A stretch of 64,000 nucleotides of DNA from Allomuricauda ruestringensis DSM 13258 (lineage in GTDB: Bacteria > Bacteroidota > Bacteroidia > Flavobacteriales > Flavobacteriaceae): assembly GCF_000224085.1 (NCBI RefSeq), contig NC_015945.1:1375501-1439500 (forward strand). The letters run 5' to 3'. The position numbers and the translations under genes were made by a program. The notes beneath the pieces were generated by a model. That model did not search any database and had not been told where the DNA came from. It worked only from the letters and a program-made list of their open reading frames with translations. This document shows, in pieces, positions 1 to 10,115 of the stretch. Numbering within the stretch: position 1 is the first letter of the stretch; the number at the start of each line of letters is the position of its first letter.

Positions 1-1931
1 ACTCTTTCGATGACAGCGATATTCTGGCTCGCACTTTGTTCTGGGTTCAATCTCATATTGTAATAGGAGCCGTTACCATATCTGTCGAATACGTACATGC
101 CTTGTTTAACGGGCTCGTAGGGGGATTGGGCAATCATATCCTGAACCACTCCAATGATTTTCAAAGGATCACTTGGATTTTCAGCATCCTCATCTATAAG
201 GAGTTTCCCAATGGGGTCTTTGAGTCCCATATATTTTACGGCTGTTTCATTAAGAAGTACAGCTGTTGAATCGGAAGCAAACTCTCTGGAAAAATTTCTT
301 CCTGCCACAATCTTTAAATTGAGACTTTTGGCATATTCCGGGGATACTTCGGTCCAAGCCAGGTCTTCTTGAAAACCTTCGGGTTTGCCTTCCCATGTCC
401 AACCGCTACGGTTGGACCATATATTTGTTGTTGGGCTGCTGGAGGTCGACATTTCGATGACCGCTCCCGAATTGATAAATTCTTCCCGCATCAATTCAAA
501 CTTTCCGGTAAAATCTTGACTCATGGTCGGCACTTGTACCAAGCCTTCTTTATCGTAACCCACAGGTCTGTTTTTGGCATGGTTGATCTGTTGCATCACG
601 ATCACCGTTCCGATGATGAAGGCCACTGAAACCGTAAATTGTACCACCACCAATATCTTACGAGGCAATCCTGAGTGTTTTCCTGCTTTAAAGGTGCCCT
701 TTAAAACATCTACCGGCCTAAATGAAGATAAATAAAGTGCCGGATAACTGCCCGCCAAAAGTGCTGTGAACAATATAAAGGCTAATGAGGCAAGCCAAAA
801 ACCTATAGATGACCAAGGGAAGTCGATTTCTTTTCTAGCTAGATCATTGAACCCGCTCAAGGATAGGACTACAATAAAGATGGCCAATGCATAGGCAAAT
901 AAAACCACTAAAAAGGATTCTCCCAAAAATTGATTGATCAGTTGGCCGCGTTGCGACCCAATGGATTTTCTAATGCCAACTTCTTTAGCTCTCTTTTCGG
1001 AACGGGCCGTACTCAAATTCATAAAATTGATGCACGCCAGCAAAAGAACAAAAGCTCCGATAATCCCAAATAGCCATACGTATTTGATTCTACCGCCCAC
1101 TTGTTTTCCGTTTTCAAAGCGCGATCGTAAATACCAATCCTTCATCGGGAACAAAAACAATTGCGTGTTGAATTCCCTTGAGTTTTCGTTAAGTTCTTGT
1201 TTTACCTCGCCGATTTTGGAGGTAACGGATTCCATGGTCGTGTTGTCCGCTATTTGTACAAACATTTGGAAGGAGTTGTTCCCCCACTGATCTTCAGCAT
1301 TTTTAATCCATTCATTGATGGAAACATATTTGTCCCAAGGCATAATGAATTCAGTATCATTGAAGGTATTGTTAAAAGGAATATCCTCGTATACTGCGGT
1401 TACCATCATGTCGTATTGACTATTGACCTCTATGGTCTTTCCAATAGGATCTTCGTCTCCAAAAAGGGCATTGGCTGTCGATTCGTTCAACATAATGGAA
1501 TTGATTTCTCGAACCCCGTCCTTTTCACCTTTCAATATTTTCAGGTCCAACATTTCGGGGGCTTCGCGCTGCATAAAGTTTCCGTCTCTGGAAATATTCG
1601 TTTCCTTGTATTTCAGGTATTGGGAAGTATTCCAGGAGCACATCACCAAATGCTTAAAATTGTCCATATAGCCGTCCCTGAAGGCTTTTTCCAACGGACG
1701 TGGGATAGCGGGTCCAGTCCCTGTTTCCCCATTTACGGTCTGCGATTGGTAAATTTGAGCAATTTGGTTTTTATGGGCAAAATAGTTGTTGTGGCTCAGT
1801 TCGTCCGTGATCCACAAACCAATAATAAGGGCCACGGCCATACCCAAAGCAAGACCACCAACATTGATAATTGTATAGGCCTTGTTCTTGGTAAGGTTCC
1901 TCCAGGCAATCTTTAGATAATTTTTAAACAT
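1..1931 (-). CDS. MacB/FtsX-type ABC transporter permease, partial (C-terminus beyond left edge)
   Basis: About 643 codons are visible from an ATG at 1931; the three siblings upstream are 804-811 residues, so roughly the last 160 residues are outside the window. The N-terminus (MFKNYLKIAWRN, then a hydrophobic helix near residues 18-40) matches the siblings, followed by a periplasmic MacB-type domain, a membrane block that begins with the family motif RAKEVGIRKSIGS, and a second periplasmic domain. Such permeases couple ATP hydrolysis in the cytoplasm to movement of the periplasmic domains, for export of drugs, peptides or lipids. It is the last of four permease genes in a row, 69 bp after the previous one. 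Substrate unknown. Complete function cannot be judged because the final transmembrane bundle is missing here. Confidence 0.9.
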   Translation of the reverse strand, partial: MFKNYLKIAWRNLTKNKAYTIINVGGLALGMAVALIIGLWITDELSHNNYFAHKNQIAQIYQSQTVNGETGTGPAIPRPLEKAFRDGYMDNFKHLVMCSWNTSQYLKYKETNISRDGNFMQREAPEMLDLKILKGEKDGVREINSIMLNESTANALFGDEDPIGKTIEVNSQYDMMVTAVYEDIPFNNTFNDTEFIMPWDKYVSINEWIKNAEDQWGNNSFQMFVQIADNTTMESVTSKIGEVKQELNENSREFNTQLFLFPMKDWYLRSRFENGKQVGGRIKYVWLFGIIGAFVLLLACINFMNLSTARSEKRAKEVGIRKSIGSQRGQLINQFLGESFLVVLFAYALAIFIVVLSLSGFNDLARKEIDFPWSSIGFWLASLAFILFTALLAGSYPALYLSSFRPVDVLKGTFKAGKHSGLPRKILVVVQFTVSVAFIIGTVIVMQQINHAKNRPVGYDKEGLVQVPTMSQDFTGKFELMREEFINSGAVIEMSTSSSPTTNIWSNRSGWTWEGKPEGFQEDLAWTEVSPEYAKSLNLKIVAGRNFSREFASDSTAVLLNETAVKYMGLKDPIGKLLIDEDAENPSDPLKIIGVVQDMIAQSPYEPVKQGMYVFDRYGNGSYYNMRLNPEQSASQNIAVIER

Positions 1932-1999
1932 GATCGTTCGTTTTTTTGATGGTTTGACAGTTGTTCATTTAGTGTCTTTGGTCAATAAAGGATAAAAAC

Positions 2000-4414
2000 C
2001 TATTCATCCCTCAGGATGTTCACCGGGTTTGTGGTGGCAGCGTGCCAACTTTGCCAACTTACCGTAAACAAAGCCACTAAAAGCACTAACCCTCCTGTTA
2101 GGGCAAAAAGCCACCAGCTCAAGGATGTTTTGAGTGCAAAATTCTGCAGCCACTTGTGCATAAGGTACCAGGCCAAGGGTACTGAAAGCACAAAGGCCAA
2201 CCCTACCCATTTTAAAATATCTTGATTCAACAAGTATAAAACCTGACCAATTGTGGCCCCGTTTACTTTGCGTATTCCAATTTCTTTGGTGCGCTGGAAA
2301 GAGACATAAGTGGTTAGGCCAAAAAGCCCCAGTCCGGCAATGATCATGGCAAGGACGCTGAAAACCCCAAAGGAGTCCGCAAATTTTCGATCCCTATCAT
2401 ACTGGGCTGCGAATTCTTGATCTACGAACCTATAATCAAAGGTGCTGTCAGGGAAGAGATTTTTCCACACGGTTTGTAATTGTGCCAAGGAGGCTTTTGT
2501 GCCGTTTGAAGAAAGATCGGTGCCATCCAGTTTTACCAATAATTGGTCGTTTGTGCCCACATATCTTATCAAAAGAGGCTCCACCGCGCTTTTTAATCCA
2601 AAATGATGGTAGTCCACCACCCCTTTTATTGTCCAATCCCTGTCCCAGAAGTTCACGGTCTTGCCCACCGCATCTGCCACATTTGAAAGCCCTATAAATC
2701 GGGCAAATTGAGTGTTGATCACAATTTGGTCTCCCCTGTCCTGGGCATTGGGCACAAAAGGCCCCCCAGCCACAAACTGTATCCCCATCAGGTCGAAATA
2801 ATTGGTGTCCGCTCCATAGTTGTACCAGATACGTTTTCCGTCCTCAGTTCCATCTGGAAAGGTAATCCCCACGGAAGAACTTAGGTTATTGTAGCCACCT
2901 CCGGGATAGGTATCTGCCATGGCCACTCCTTTTACGTTGGAAAGGTGTCCTATTTCCTTTTCAAGTGTCTGGAATCGCTGAAACCTTAAAGAATCAGCCA
3001 TTTCTTCCAACACCGTGCCATTTAAGGCCACCACTTGATCAAGATCGGCCCCGATGGACTGATTCTGCATAAATTGAATCTGTTTGGTTATGGCAAAGGT
3101 GCCAAACAATAATACCATAGTGGCCAAGAATTGTCCAACGACGAGCACCTTTCTAATGGGAAACCCGTTTGACTTGGGACGGAACTTTCCCTTTAGGGAA
3201 AATATTATACCAAATTTACTGATTGCTATGGCAGGATAGAGTGCAAAGACAATGCTTCCCAAAACCACAAAACCCAATACGGGAAAGAGCTGTTTAAAGG
3301 TTTCCATATCCCAGTTCAAAGAGATTCCGGACAACGTATTGAAATAGGGAAAGAAAATACCAAGAAGGACAGCTGCCAAGAACACCCCAAAAAAAGTGAG
3401 TATGAGGGACTCCATGAGTGATTGTACCACTAGTTGAGGTGCTTTGGCCCCCACCACCTTTTTGATGCCAGTTTCCCGAGCTCTTTCCATGGATTTTGTG
3501 GTAGTTAAGTTCACATAGTTGAGCCACGAGAGCAAAATGACCACTAAGGCTATGGCGAAGAGCAACCTTATATTGTCGGCACTGCCATTTATATCGGCCT
3601 CATACGGTTTATCGGAATATAAATGGATGCTCTCTATCGGCTCTATATTGTGGCGCTCTCCCTCGAAATCCCCGACCGGAAGTGCCATGATCTTTTCCCG
3701 TAAATTGGCAATATCGGTTCCCGGGGCCACTTTGATATAGGTGAAATAACTGTTTTGGTTCCAGGTACTGTTCCATTGGTTCTTAAAAGCATCCCAAGAT
3801 GCAAAAGAAGAAAAGGAGATAAGAAAATCGTTGTTTATGTGCGATTTCCTGTTGGTTTCTTCCAACACCCCGGTTACCGTAAAAAGTGCTTTTGTTCGCC
3901 AAAAAACCGAGAGGGTCTTTCCCAAGGGATCGTCGTTTCCATATAGCTTTTTGGCCAATTTCTGTGAGATCACAATGGAATAGGGCTCCTCCAATGCTTT
4001 CTTTTCATCCCCTTTGGCCAAGTGGGTGTCCATCATTTCAAGATAATTGGGGTCTGTCAGCGAGCCGTTAATGTCGGCATAAGCCTGATCTTCTTGTACC
4101 ACCGTAGATTTTGCTATCTGTAAAAGGCGCAGTTGTTCTTTAACCTCTGGGAAATTATCCCGTATGGTCTGTCCGCTCAAAATATAGGCCTGAGCATCTC
4201 CCGGAACATAGGCTCCTTCGGCGGTATAGTCCATATATACCCGGTAAACGTTTTCGGAACCCTTGAACACATCATAGCTTTGTTCATAGCGAACATACAG
4301 CATAATAAGAACAAAAGAGGCCACTCCAATCGCCAGTCCAGCAATGTTGATGAAGGAATAAAGCTTGTTTTTCAACAAGTGCCTGAATGCCATTTTAAAG
4401 AAGAGAATGTTCAT
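2000..4414 (-). CDS. MacB/FtsX-type ABC transporter permease (804 aa)
   Basis: The full-length protein has the duplicated architecture seen in Bacteroidota: helix 1 near residues 20-42, periplasmic MacB_PCD-like domain to about 280, three helices of the first FtsX block with the motif ERARETGIKKVVGA, a central helix pair near 425, a second periplasmic domain, and a final FtsX block beginning near 690 with QRTKEIGIRKVNGA. It is the most divergent of the four permeases: its N-terminus is MNILFFKMAFRHLLKNK instead of MFKN..IAWR. No ATPase domain is fused, so it must use a separate ATPase, probably the one encoded at 9352-10047. It follows the preceding gene by 22 bp and is probably co-transcribed. 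The transported substrate cannot be told from sequence. Confidence 0.93.
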   Translation of the reverse strand: MNILFFKMAFRHLLKNKLYSFINIAGLAIGVASFVLIMLYVRYEQSYDVFKGSENVYRVYMDYTAEGAYVPGDAQAYILSGQTIRDNFPEVKEQLRLLQIAKSTVVQEDQAYADINGSLTDPNYLEMMDTHLAKGDEKKALEEPYSIVISQKLAKKLYGNDDPLGKTLSVFWRTKALFTVTGVLEETNRKSHINNDFLISFSSFASWDAFKNQWNSTWNQNSYFTYIKVAPGTDIANLREKIMALPVGDFEGERHNIEPIESIHLYSDKPYEADINGSADNIRLLFAIALVVILLSWLNYVNLTTTKSMERARETGIKKVVGAKAPQLVVQSLMESLILTFFGVFLAAVLLGIFFPYFNTLSGISLNWDMETFKQLFPVLGFVVLGSIVFALYPAIAISKFGIIFSLKGKFRPKSNGFPIRKVLVVGQFLATMVLLFGTFAITKQIQFMQNQSIGADLDQVVALNGTVLEEMADSLRFQRFQTLEKEIGHLSNVKGVAMADTYPGGGYNNLSSSVGITFPDGTEDGKRIWYNYGADTNYFDLMGIQFVAGGPFVPNAQDRGDQIVINTQFARFIGLSNVADAVGKTVNFWDRDWTIKGVVDYHHFGLKSAVEPLLIRYVGTNDQLLVKLDGTDLSSNGTKASLAQLQTVWKNLFPDSTFDYRFVDQEFAAQYDRDRKFADSFGVFSVLAMIIAGLGLFGLTTYVSFQRTKEIGIRKVNGATIGQVLYLLNQDILKWVGLAFVLSVPLAWYLMHKWLQNFALKTSLSWWLFALTGGLVLLVALFTVSWQSWHAATTNPVNILRDE

Positions 4415-4436
4415 AATGCTGTTTTTGATGATGATG

Positions 4437-6854
4437 TTATTCCGTACGTAAACCTTTGGTAGGTTTTAACAAGGCAGCTCCAATAGATTGATAACTGATG
4501 GTAACTATCGCAATGCCGAGCGCTATGAGCCCTGCGGTTAAAAATATTTCCCAGCCAATGCTGATGCGGTAGGCAAAACCTTCCAACCATCTACTCATCA
4601 AATACCACCCAATAGGAATCGCAATACAGATCGAGATGATAATCAGCTTTAAAAAATCGAGGGTCAACAACTGGTAAATGTTTTTGAAGGGAGCTCCCAG
4701 AACACGACGTATACTTATTTCCTTTCTACGTTGTTCCACCATAAAGGCTGAGAGGGCAAACAGACCCAGACAGGCCACAAGGATGGCGAAAAGGGCAAAA
4801 CTGTTGAATATTTTGCCCATGCGTTGAACATCTTCGTGCATTTGGGCAAACTCCTGTTCCAGAAAAGAATAATTGAGTGCTTGATTTGGAACATTTCTGT
4901 TCCAAACTTTTTCGATGGAGGCCAAGGCTTCTGTTGGGTCTCCTTTTTCCAATTTTACGGAAACGGCACCAACGTCGCTACCGATAACCAACGACAGGGC
5001 AGAGATATCCTCTTTTAAGGATTTAAAGTGAAAATCCTCTATGACACCTATAACCTCAAAAACTTGACTGTTATTATCCAATTTTTTGCCAACGGGGTCT
5101 TGCAAGCCCAGTTCCGAGGCCATTTTGGTATTGATAATAATGGAATTGATGGAGTCGTAGGCAAAGTCCTTGGAAAAATCCCTTCCTTTTTCGAGTTGAA
5201 TACCCAAAGTTTTAATATAATCGTAATCCACCCTCCAAATTTGGGCGGGAATACCCCTTCCACCATCATCCTGCCCTTCCACCATAAAGGTATTTCCATT
5301 TCTACTACCGCCATCAATGGGCAAATAGTTGGTGGATGTTACATTTTTTACTTGTGACAATGATGATAGTTGCTCTTTAAAAGATTCTATTTTATTCCCA
5401 AGAATATTGGTGCCTTCGAGAACCACTACACGTTCTTTGTTATACCCCAATTCCTTGTTGATTATGAAGTCCATTTGTCGGTAAATAATCAGGGTTCCAA
5501 TAATCAAGACTACCGAAGTGGTAAATTGAAAAACCACCAGACCACTTCTTAATCTTCCACTTTTACTTCCTACGCTCAAAGTGCCTTTTAAGACATTCGC
5601 AGGCCTAAAAGCTGATAAATAGAAAGCCGGATATAAACCCGCCAAAATGCCGACCACTAAAGCTGCCATCAACATTAAGGGAGCAAACCACCATGTGGTC
5701 CATGGAAATTCAATGTTTTTGGAAGCGATTTCATTAAAGGTGGGCAACAGCACCCAAGCCAAAACAATGCCCAGAACAAAGGAAATAACGCTAAAAATCA
5801 CCGATTCTGTGAGGAACTGGTTTACCAGATTGTTCCTGAACGCTCCAATGGTTTTTCTCAGCCCAACCTCTTTTGCCCTATTGGCCGATTTGGCCGTGGA
5901 AAGGTTGATAAAATTGATAATGGCCAAAAGCAGTACAAAAATTGCTATGGCAGCAAAAAGCCAAACAAACTTTACATCGCCATGTTTTAGTCCGTCCTGC
6001 ATTTTTAGGTCCGATTTTAAATAGATGTCCGTTATCGGTTGGAGTTTATATTCGGCCGTTCTCAAAACATCTATAAAATTGGCCGAACGCCCTCGTTTCA
6101 TTTGAGCTGGAATGATGTATTTTTCAACAATCAAAGTCATTTTTTGTTCCAACTCTTGAATATTGGTGTTGGGGTTTACCAATACATAAGTGAAGTAATT
6201 CTGATTGGTCCAGCTTTGGTTGGTGTCTTCAATGGGAAGAAGAAAATCGAAATCAAGATGGGAACTCTCGGGCACATCCTCCATTACCCCTGTAACGGTG
6301 TAGGGAGTTGAGGTGTCGTTGTCCAAAAATATGGTTTGCTCCAAAGCATTGCCATTAGGAAAGTACTTCTCGGCCTTGGATTTGGAAAGAACAATGCTTT
6401 TGGGTTCCGTCAGAGCTGTTGCAGGGTCGCCCTGCTCCAGTTGTATTTCCAAAATATCGAATGCTTCTTGATCGGCAAGAATAAAGTTCTCCTCAAAGGT
6501 GTTCTCTTTTTTTCCGGTTAACCTAAACCCGCGTTTGCCGGCACCAAATATCTCTATGGTGTTTACTTTTCCTGCTTTGATTATTTCGGGAAAATCGGAT
6601 TGAAGCGCATCGGCAAAGGGCAATTGGAAGTGCGTACTTTTCATTACCTCGCCTTGGATCTCTCCCTGAAAAACTACTCTGTAAATTTGATTTTTCTTGG
6701 CATAATGCTGGTCGTAGCTGACCTCGTTACGAATAAATAGGGCGATTAAAAGACAGGCAGCGATACCCACGGCAAAACCACCTGTTTTAATAAAAGTGAA
6801 GAGTTTATCCTTTTTGATGGTTCTCCAGGCAATATTTAAGTGATTTTTGAACAT
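4437..6854 (-). CDS. MacB/FtsX-type ABC transporter permease (805 aa)
   Basis: The architecture is two MacB-type periplasmic domains and two FtsX-type membrane blocks. Recognisable motifs are the N-terminal MFKNHLNIAWRTIKK with helix 1 around residues 20-42, NRAKEVGLRKTIGA at the first block and QRRKEISIRRVLGA at the second. Its first codons and their DNA are nearly identical to those of the upstream paralogue at 6877-9312, which points to tandem duplication. The gap to that gene is 22 bp, so one transcript is likely. The protein would sit in the inner membrane and work with the neighbouring ATPase, adaptor and TolC-like protein. Whether the four permeases form alternative heterodimers or serve different substrates is not visible. 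Confidence 0.93.
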   Translation of the reverse strand: MFKNHLNIAWRTIKKDKLFTFIKTGGFAVGIAACLLIALFIRNEVSYDQHYAKKNQIYRVVFQGEIQGEVMKSTHFQLPFADALQSDFPEIIKAGKVNTIEIFGAGKRGFRLTGKKENTFEENFILADQEAFDILEIQLEQGDPATALTEPKSIVLSKSKAEKYFPNGNALEQTIFLDNDTSTPYTVTGVMEDVPESSHLDFDFLLPIEDTNQSWTNQNYFTYVLVNPNTNIQELEQKMTLIVEKYIIPAQMKRGRSANFIDVLRTAEYKLQPITDIYLKSDLKMQDGLKHGDVKFVWLFAAIAIFVLLLAIINFINLSTAKSANRAKEVGLRKTIGAFRNNLVNQFLTESVIFSVISFVLGIVLAWVLLPTFNEIASKNIEFPWTTWWFAPLMLMAALVVGILAGLYPAFYLSAFRPANVLKGTLSVGSKSGRLRSGLVVFQFTTSVVLIIGTLIIYRQMDFIINKELGYNKERVVVLEGTNILGNKIESFKEQLSSLSQVKNVTSTNYLPIDGGSRNGNTFMVEGQDDGGRGIPAQIWRVDYDYIKTLGIQLEKGRDFSKDFAYDSINSIIINTKMASELGLQDPVGKKLDNNSQVFEVIGVIEDFHFKSLKEDISALSLVIGSDVGAVSVKLEKGDPTEALASIEKVWNRNVPNQALNYSFLEQEFAQMHEDVQRMGKIFNSFALFAILVACLGLFALSAFMVEQRRKEISIRRVLGAPFKNIYQLLTLDFLKLIIISICIAIPIGWYLMSRWLEGFAYRISIGWEIFLTAGLIALGIAIVTISYQSIGAALLKPTKGLRTE

Positions 6855-6876
6855 GTGATTGATTTTGATTGATGAT

Positions 6877-9312
6877 TTATTCCGTCCGTAAACTTTTTAC
6901 CGGGTTCGTCATTGCTGCTTTGATACTTTGATAGCTTACTGTTAGCAATGCAACCGCGACTCCCAGAAAAGCAGCAATTGCAAAGACCCACCATGGTAGG
7001 TCTACACGATATGAGAAATCTTGTAACCACCTATCCATGGTAAACCAACCTAACGGGACGGCAATTGCAATAGCTATTACAACCAATTTTAAAAAATCAT
7101 ATGCAAGTCGGTAGGTTATCTGTGCTATAGTAGCTCCAAGCACTTTGCGAACACCTATTTCCTTTACCCTCTTTTGAGCATTGAAGGTAGCCAGACCAAA
7201 GAGCCCTAAACATGCTATTAGTATGGAAAGAATAGTAAAAACCATAAAGGTTTTCCCCAGACGCTGTTCCGCTTGATAACTTTCATTGAAAGAATCATCC
7301 ATAAAGTAATACGAAAAAGGTTTGCCTGGTGCCATTTGATTCCAAACCGCTTCAATAGAGGCTATAGTTTGATTTACATTGCCTTCACCCAATTTTAGAG
7401 CAAGCCTTCCCGCATTATCAGTAGGGAAAATGCCCAAAGCACTTATCTCATTATGGAGTGTTTCAAAATTAAAATTCTTGACAACCCCAATAATCGTATA
7501 TACCTGCTCACCAGCTTCCTCGTCAAAGTTATTTACAAGTTGCTTGCCTAATACCTCGGTTGGATTGCTGTTCATTTTCTGTACGGCGGTCTCATTAATA
7601 ATAACAGCCATAGAATCAGTAGCAAACCGGGAATCAAAATTTCTTCCCGAAACAAGTTCCAACCCCATGGTTTCCAAATAATTATAATCTGCCTGCCATT
7701 CCTGCATCTGCACTGCTTTCTCCTGACTACGGTCTTCACCCATTAAAAAGGAACTATCACTACGGCTAGATGGGGTTGGCAAAAAACTACTGAGGGTTGC
7801 ATGTTGTATTTGGTTTAGGGCCAATAGATTTTCTTTGAAGGAGTTTCTTTGAGTTCCCAACAAATAAATGTCCTCAACAACTAAAACTTGGTTTTTAGCA
7901 TAACCCAGATCTTTGTCCTTTATATAGTTAAGCTGTTCGTAAACCACCAGAGTAGCAATTATCAAAAGAACCGAAACGGAAAACTGAAAAACGACCAACA
8001 CATTCCGAGTCTTACCGCCGCCCAACATTTGCCCACTACTTCCTTTTAATACTTTTGACGGGATAAAACGCGACATGAACAGGGCGGGGTAGCTTCCAGA
8101 AAAAAATCCCAGAATTAGGGTCGCAACTATAATAATCAATATAAAGTAAGGATTGCCAAAAGGTATGGTAAGCGATTTACCAGAAAGTTGATTGAACAAT
8201 GGAAGCAAGACACGTGACAAAACCAGTGCCACTACCAATGCACCAAAAGCGATAAGCCCAGATTCGGTCAAAAATTGACGGACAAGAACCAATTTTCCAG
8301 CACCTAAAGTTTTTCGAACGCCTACTTCTTTAGCCCTTTTTAAAGACTGGGCCGTGGAAAGGTTCATAAAATTGATACTTGCCAAAACAAGCAAAAACAG
8401 GCCTATGGCTCCCAAAATGTAGAGGTTTTGTATGTCTCCGTTCACACTGAATTCAGGACTGCGCTTGGAGTGCAGGTGAATATCCGTGAGGGGTATGGTT
8501 CCATATTTTATAAAATTACCGCTTGCCTCAAACTGCTCCAGAGTAATGCCGGGGAAATATTTTTGCACAAATGGGATAACGTAAGTTCCAACCATATCAT
8601 TAAGAGCGCCTTGTATATCTGTAACCTCTGCACCCTCCCTCAATTTAATAAGGGTGTAATAATTATGGCTGCCCCATTCTCCGGCACGGGCGTCCGCATA
8701 TCCGGGCATTGCCAAATAAAGGTTTCTGTCCCTTAAAAATGAATTTTTTGGTGTATCCGGTAAAACTCCTGTGACGGTATAAGTACCGTACACATCAATT
8801 TCCATGGTTTCACCAATAGAGTTTTCCTTAGAAAAAAGTTTTTCGGAAAGGCTTTTGGTAATCACTACCGTATTTGGACTATTTAATGCTTTGGTAGCAT
8901 CCCCGTACAATAGTTGCAACCCCAGTAAATTGAACATACTGGTTTCTGCATAGGTAGCCCTTGGCTCTTTAAAACTATTGGCTTCGCCAGTTTTTTTTAT
9001 CAAAACACCACCTGTATTTCTAAAACGAGTTACGGTCTCCACTTGTGGGATATCGTTGAGAATGGCTTCGGCCATCGGAGCAGAAACCTCAGGCTGGTAC
9101 TCCACTTGGCCACCAAATTTGATATCGGCATTCACCCTATGGATTCGTTCCGCATCGGCAAACATTTTATCATGACCCAGTTCGTCAAATATGTAAAGGC
9201 CAATTAGCAAAGCGCCGGCCAAACCAACGGCAAGACCAAAAATATTGAGAAATGTAAAAAAGGGTTGTTTTTTAAGACTTCTCCAGGCAATATTTAAGTG
9301 ATTTTTGAACAT
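6877..9312 (-). CDS. MacB/FtsX-type ABC transporter permease (811 aa), first of the tandem set
   Basis: This permease is closest to the ATPase gene (39 bp downstream of it). It starts MFKNHLNIAWRSLKK, has helix 1 near residues 18-42, a periplasmic MacB_PCD-like domain, a first FtsX block with KRAKEVGVRKTLGA, a second periplasmic domain and a last block with KRVKEIGVRKVLGA. It is full length for the Bacteroidota permease family of about 800 residues. Inference: with the ATPase, HlyD-like adaptor and TolC-like channel it makes a tripartite exporter analogous to MacAB-TolC. Nothing in the sequence tells the substrate. The stretch around its start codon is repeated almost base for base at the start of the next permease gene. 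Confidence 0.94.
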   Translation of the reverse strand: MFKNHLNIAWRSLKKQPFFTFLNIFGLAVGLAGALLIGLYIFDELGHDKMFADAERIHRVNADIKFGGQVEYQPEVSAPMAEAILNDIPQVETVTRFRNTGGVLIKKTGEANSFKEPRATYAETSMFNLLGLQLLYGDATKALNSPNTVVITKSLSEKLFSKENSIGETMEIDVYGTYTVTGVLPDTPKNSFLRDRNLYLAMPGYADARAGEWGSHNYYTLIKLREGAEVTDIQGALNDMVGTYVIPFVQKYFPGITLEQFEASGNFIKYGTIPLTDIHLHSKRSPEFSVNGDIQNLYILGAIGLFLLVLASINFMNLSTAQSLKRAKEVGVRKTLGAGKLVLVRQFLTESGLIAFGALVVALVLSRVLLPLFNQLSGKSLTIPFGNPYFILIIIVATLILGFFSGSYPALFMSRFIPSKVLKGSSGQMLGGGKTRNVLVVFQFSVSVLLIIATLVVYEQLNYIKDKDLGYAKNQVLVVEDIYLLGTQRNSFKENLLALNQIQHATLSSFLPTPSSRSDSSFLMGEDRSQEKAVQMQEWQADYNYLETMGLELVSGRNFDSRFATDSMAVIINETAVQKMNSNPTEVLGKQLVNNFDEEAGEQVYTIIGVVKNFNFETLHNEISALGIFPTDNAGRLALKLGEGNVNQTIASIEAVWNQMAPGKPFSYYFMDDSFNESYQAEQRLGKTFMVFTILSILIACLGLFGLATFNAQKRVKEIGVRKVLGATIAQITYRLAYDFLKLVVIAIAIAVPLGWFTMDRWLQDFSYRVDLPWWVFAIAAFLGVAVALLTVSYQSIKAAMTNPVKSLRTE

Positions 9313-9351
9313 CTAATTGATTTGACTGTTTTTTTGATTGATGAAAAACTC

Positions 9352-10047
9352 CTATACCATACTTTTCATTGGCTTGTTCTGGCTTTCGGTCACAATTTGG
9401 CCATCGAAAAGGTTAATGACCCTGTGCGCGTAATGTGAATCACGGTCGGAGTGCGTTACCATAACAATGGTGGTGCCTTCTTGGTTAAGTTCCGTTAACA
9501 GGTTCATCACTTCGATACCATTTTTGGAATCCAGATTACCCGTAGGCTCATCCGCCAAGATCAGTTTTGGATTGGTGACCACGGCACGGGCAATGGCCAC
9601 CCTTTGTTGCTGACCCCCGGAAAGTTGCTGTGGAAAGTGTTTTTCCCTATGGGCAATTTTCATACGCTCCAATACTTTCATAACTTTTTCCTTTCGTTCT
9701 GCCTTGTTCATTTTTAAGTAGATCAAGGGGAGTTCCACGTTTTCGAAAACCGTAAGCTCATCAATCAAGTTGAAGCTCTGGAACACAAATCCAAGATTGC
9801 CTTTTCTAAGCTGGGTGCGTTGGCTTTCCTTTAGTCCGCCCACTTCGTGTCCTGCAAAATTGTAGCTGCCTTCCGTTGGGTTGTCCAGCATACCGATTAT
9901 GTTCAGCAAAGTGGATTTTCCGCATCCGGATGGGCCCATGATCGCCACAAACTCACCTTCTTCCACTTTTAGGTTTACTCCGTTCAAAGCCAAGGTCTCT
10001 ACCTCCTCCGTCCGGAAACTTTTTTTAAGGTCTGTTATCTTTATCAT
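9352..10047 (-). CDS. ABC transporter ATP-binding protein (MacB/LolD type)
   Basis: A 231-residue ATPase subunit with every expected motif: Walker A GPSGCGKST (about residues 38-46), Q-loop FVFQS, signature LSGGQQQ (142-148), Walker B LILADEP with Asp166-Glu167, D-loop NLDS and the switch histidine in MVTHSD (His199). Length and the short Q-loop-proximal insert fit the LolD/MacB/FtsE group that energises FtsX-type permeases. It is the only ATPase in the locus and therefore probably serves all four permeases encoded downstream on the same strand. It is 68 bp downstream of the adaptor gene. Cytoplasmic, membrane-associated. The family is certain; the substrate is not. Confidence 0.96.
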   Translation of the reverse strand: MIKITDLKKSFRTEEVETLALNGVNLKVEEGEFVAIMGPSGCGKSTLLNIIGMLDNPTEGSYNFAGHEVGGLKESQRTQLRKGNLGFVFQSFNLIDELTVFENVELPLIYLKMNKAERKEKVMKVLERMKIAHREKHFPQQLSGGQQQRVAIARAVVTNPKLILADEPTGNLDSKNGIEVMNLLTELNQEGTTIVMVTHSDRDSHYAHRVINLFDGQIVTESQNKPMKSMV

Positions 10048-10115
10048 TTTTTGATGGTTGTTTTTTGATTTATTAAAAGACTATGTGCTATTGATTGATG
10101 TTACATTTTCACGAA

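Noticed and set aside
1197..1916. A 239-codon plus-strand open frame
   Set aside because: It is antisense to the permease gene whose minus-strand translation shows family motifs; composition and content look like a shadow.
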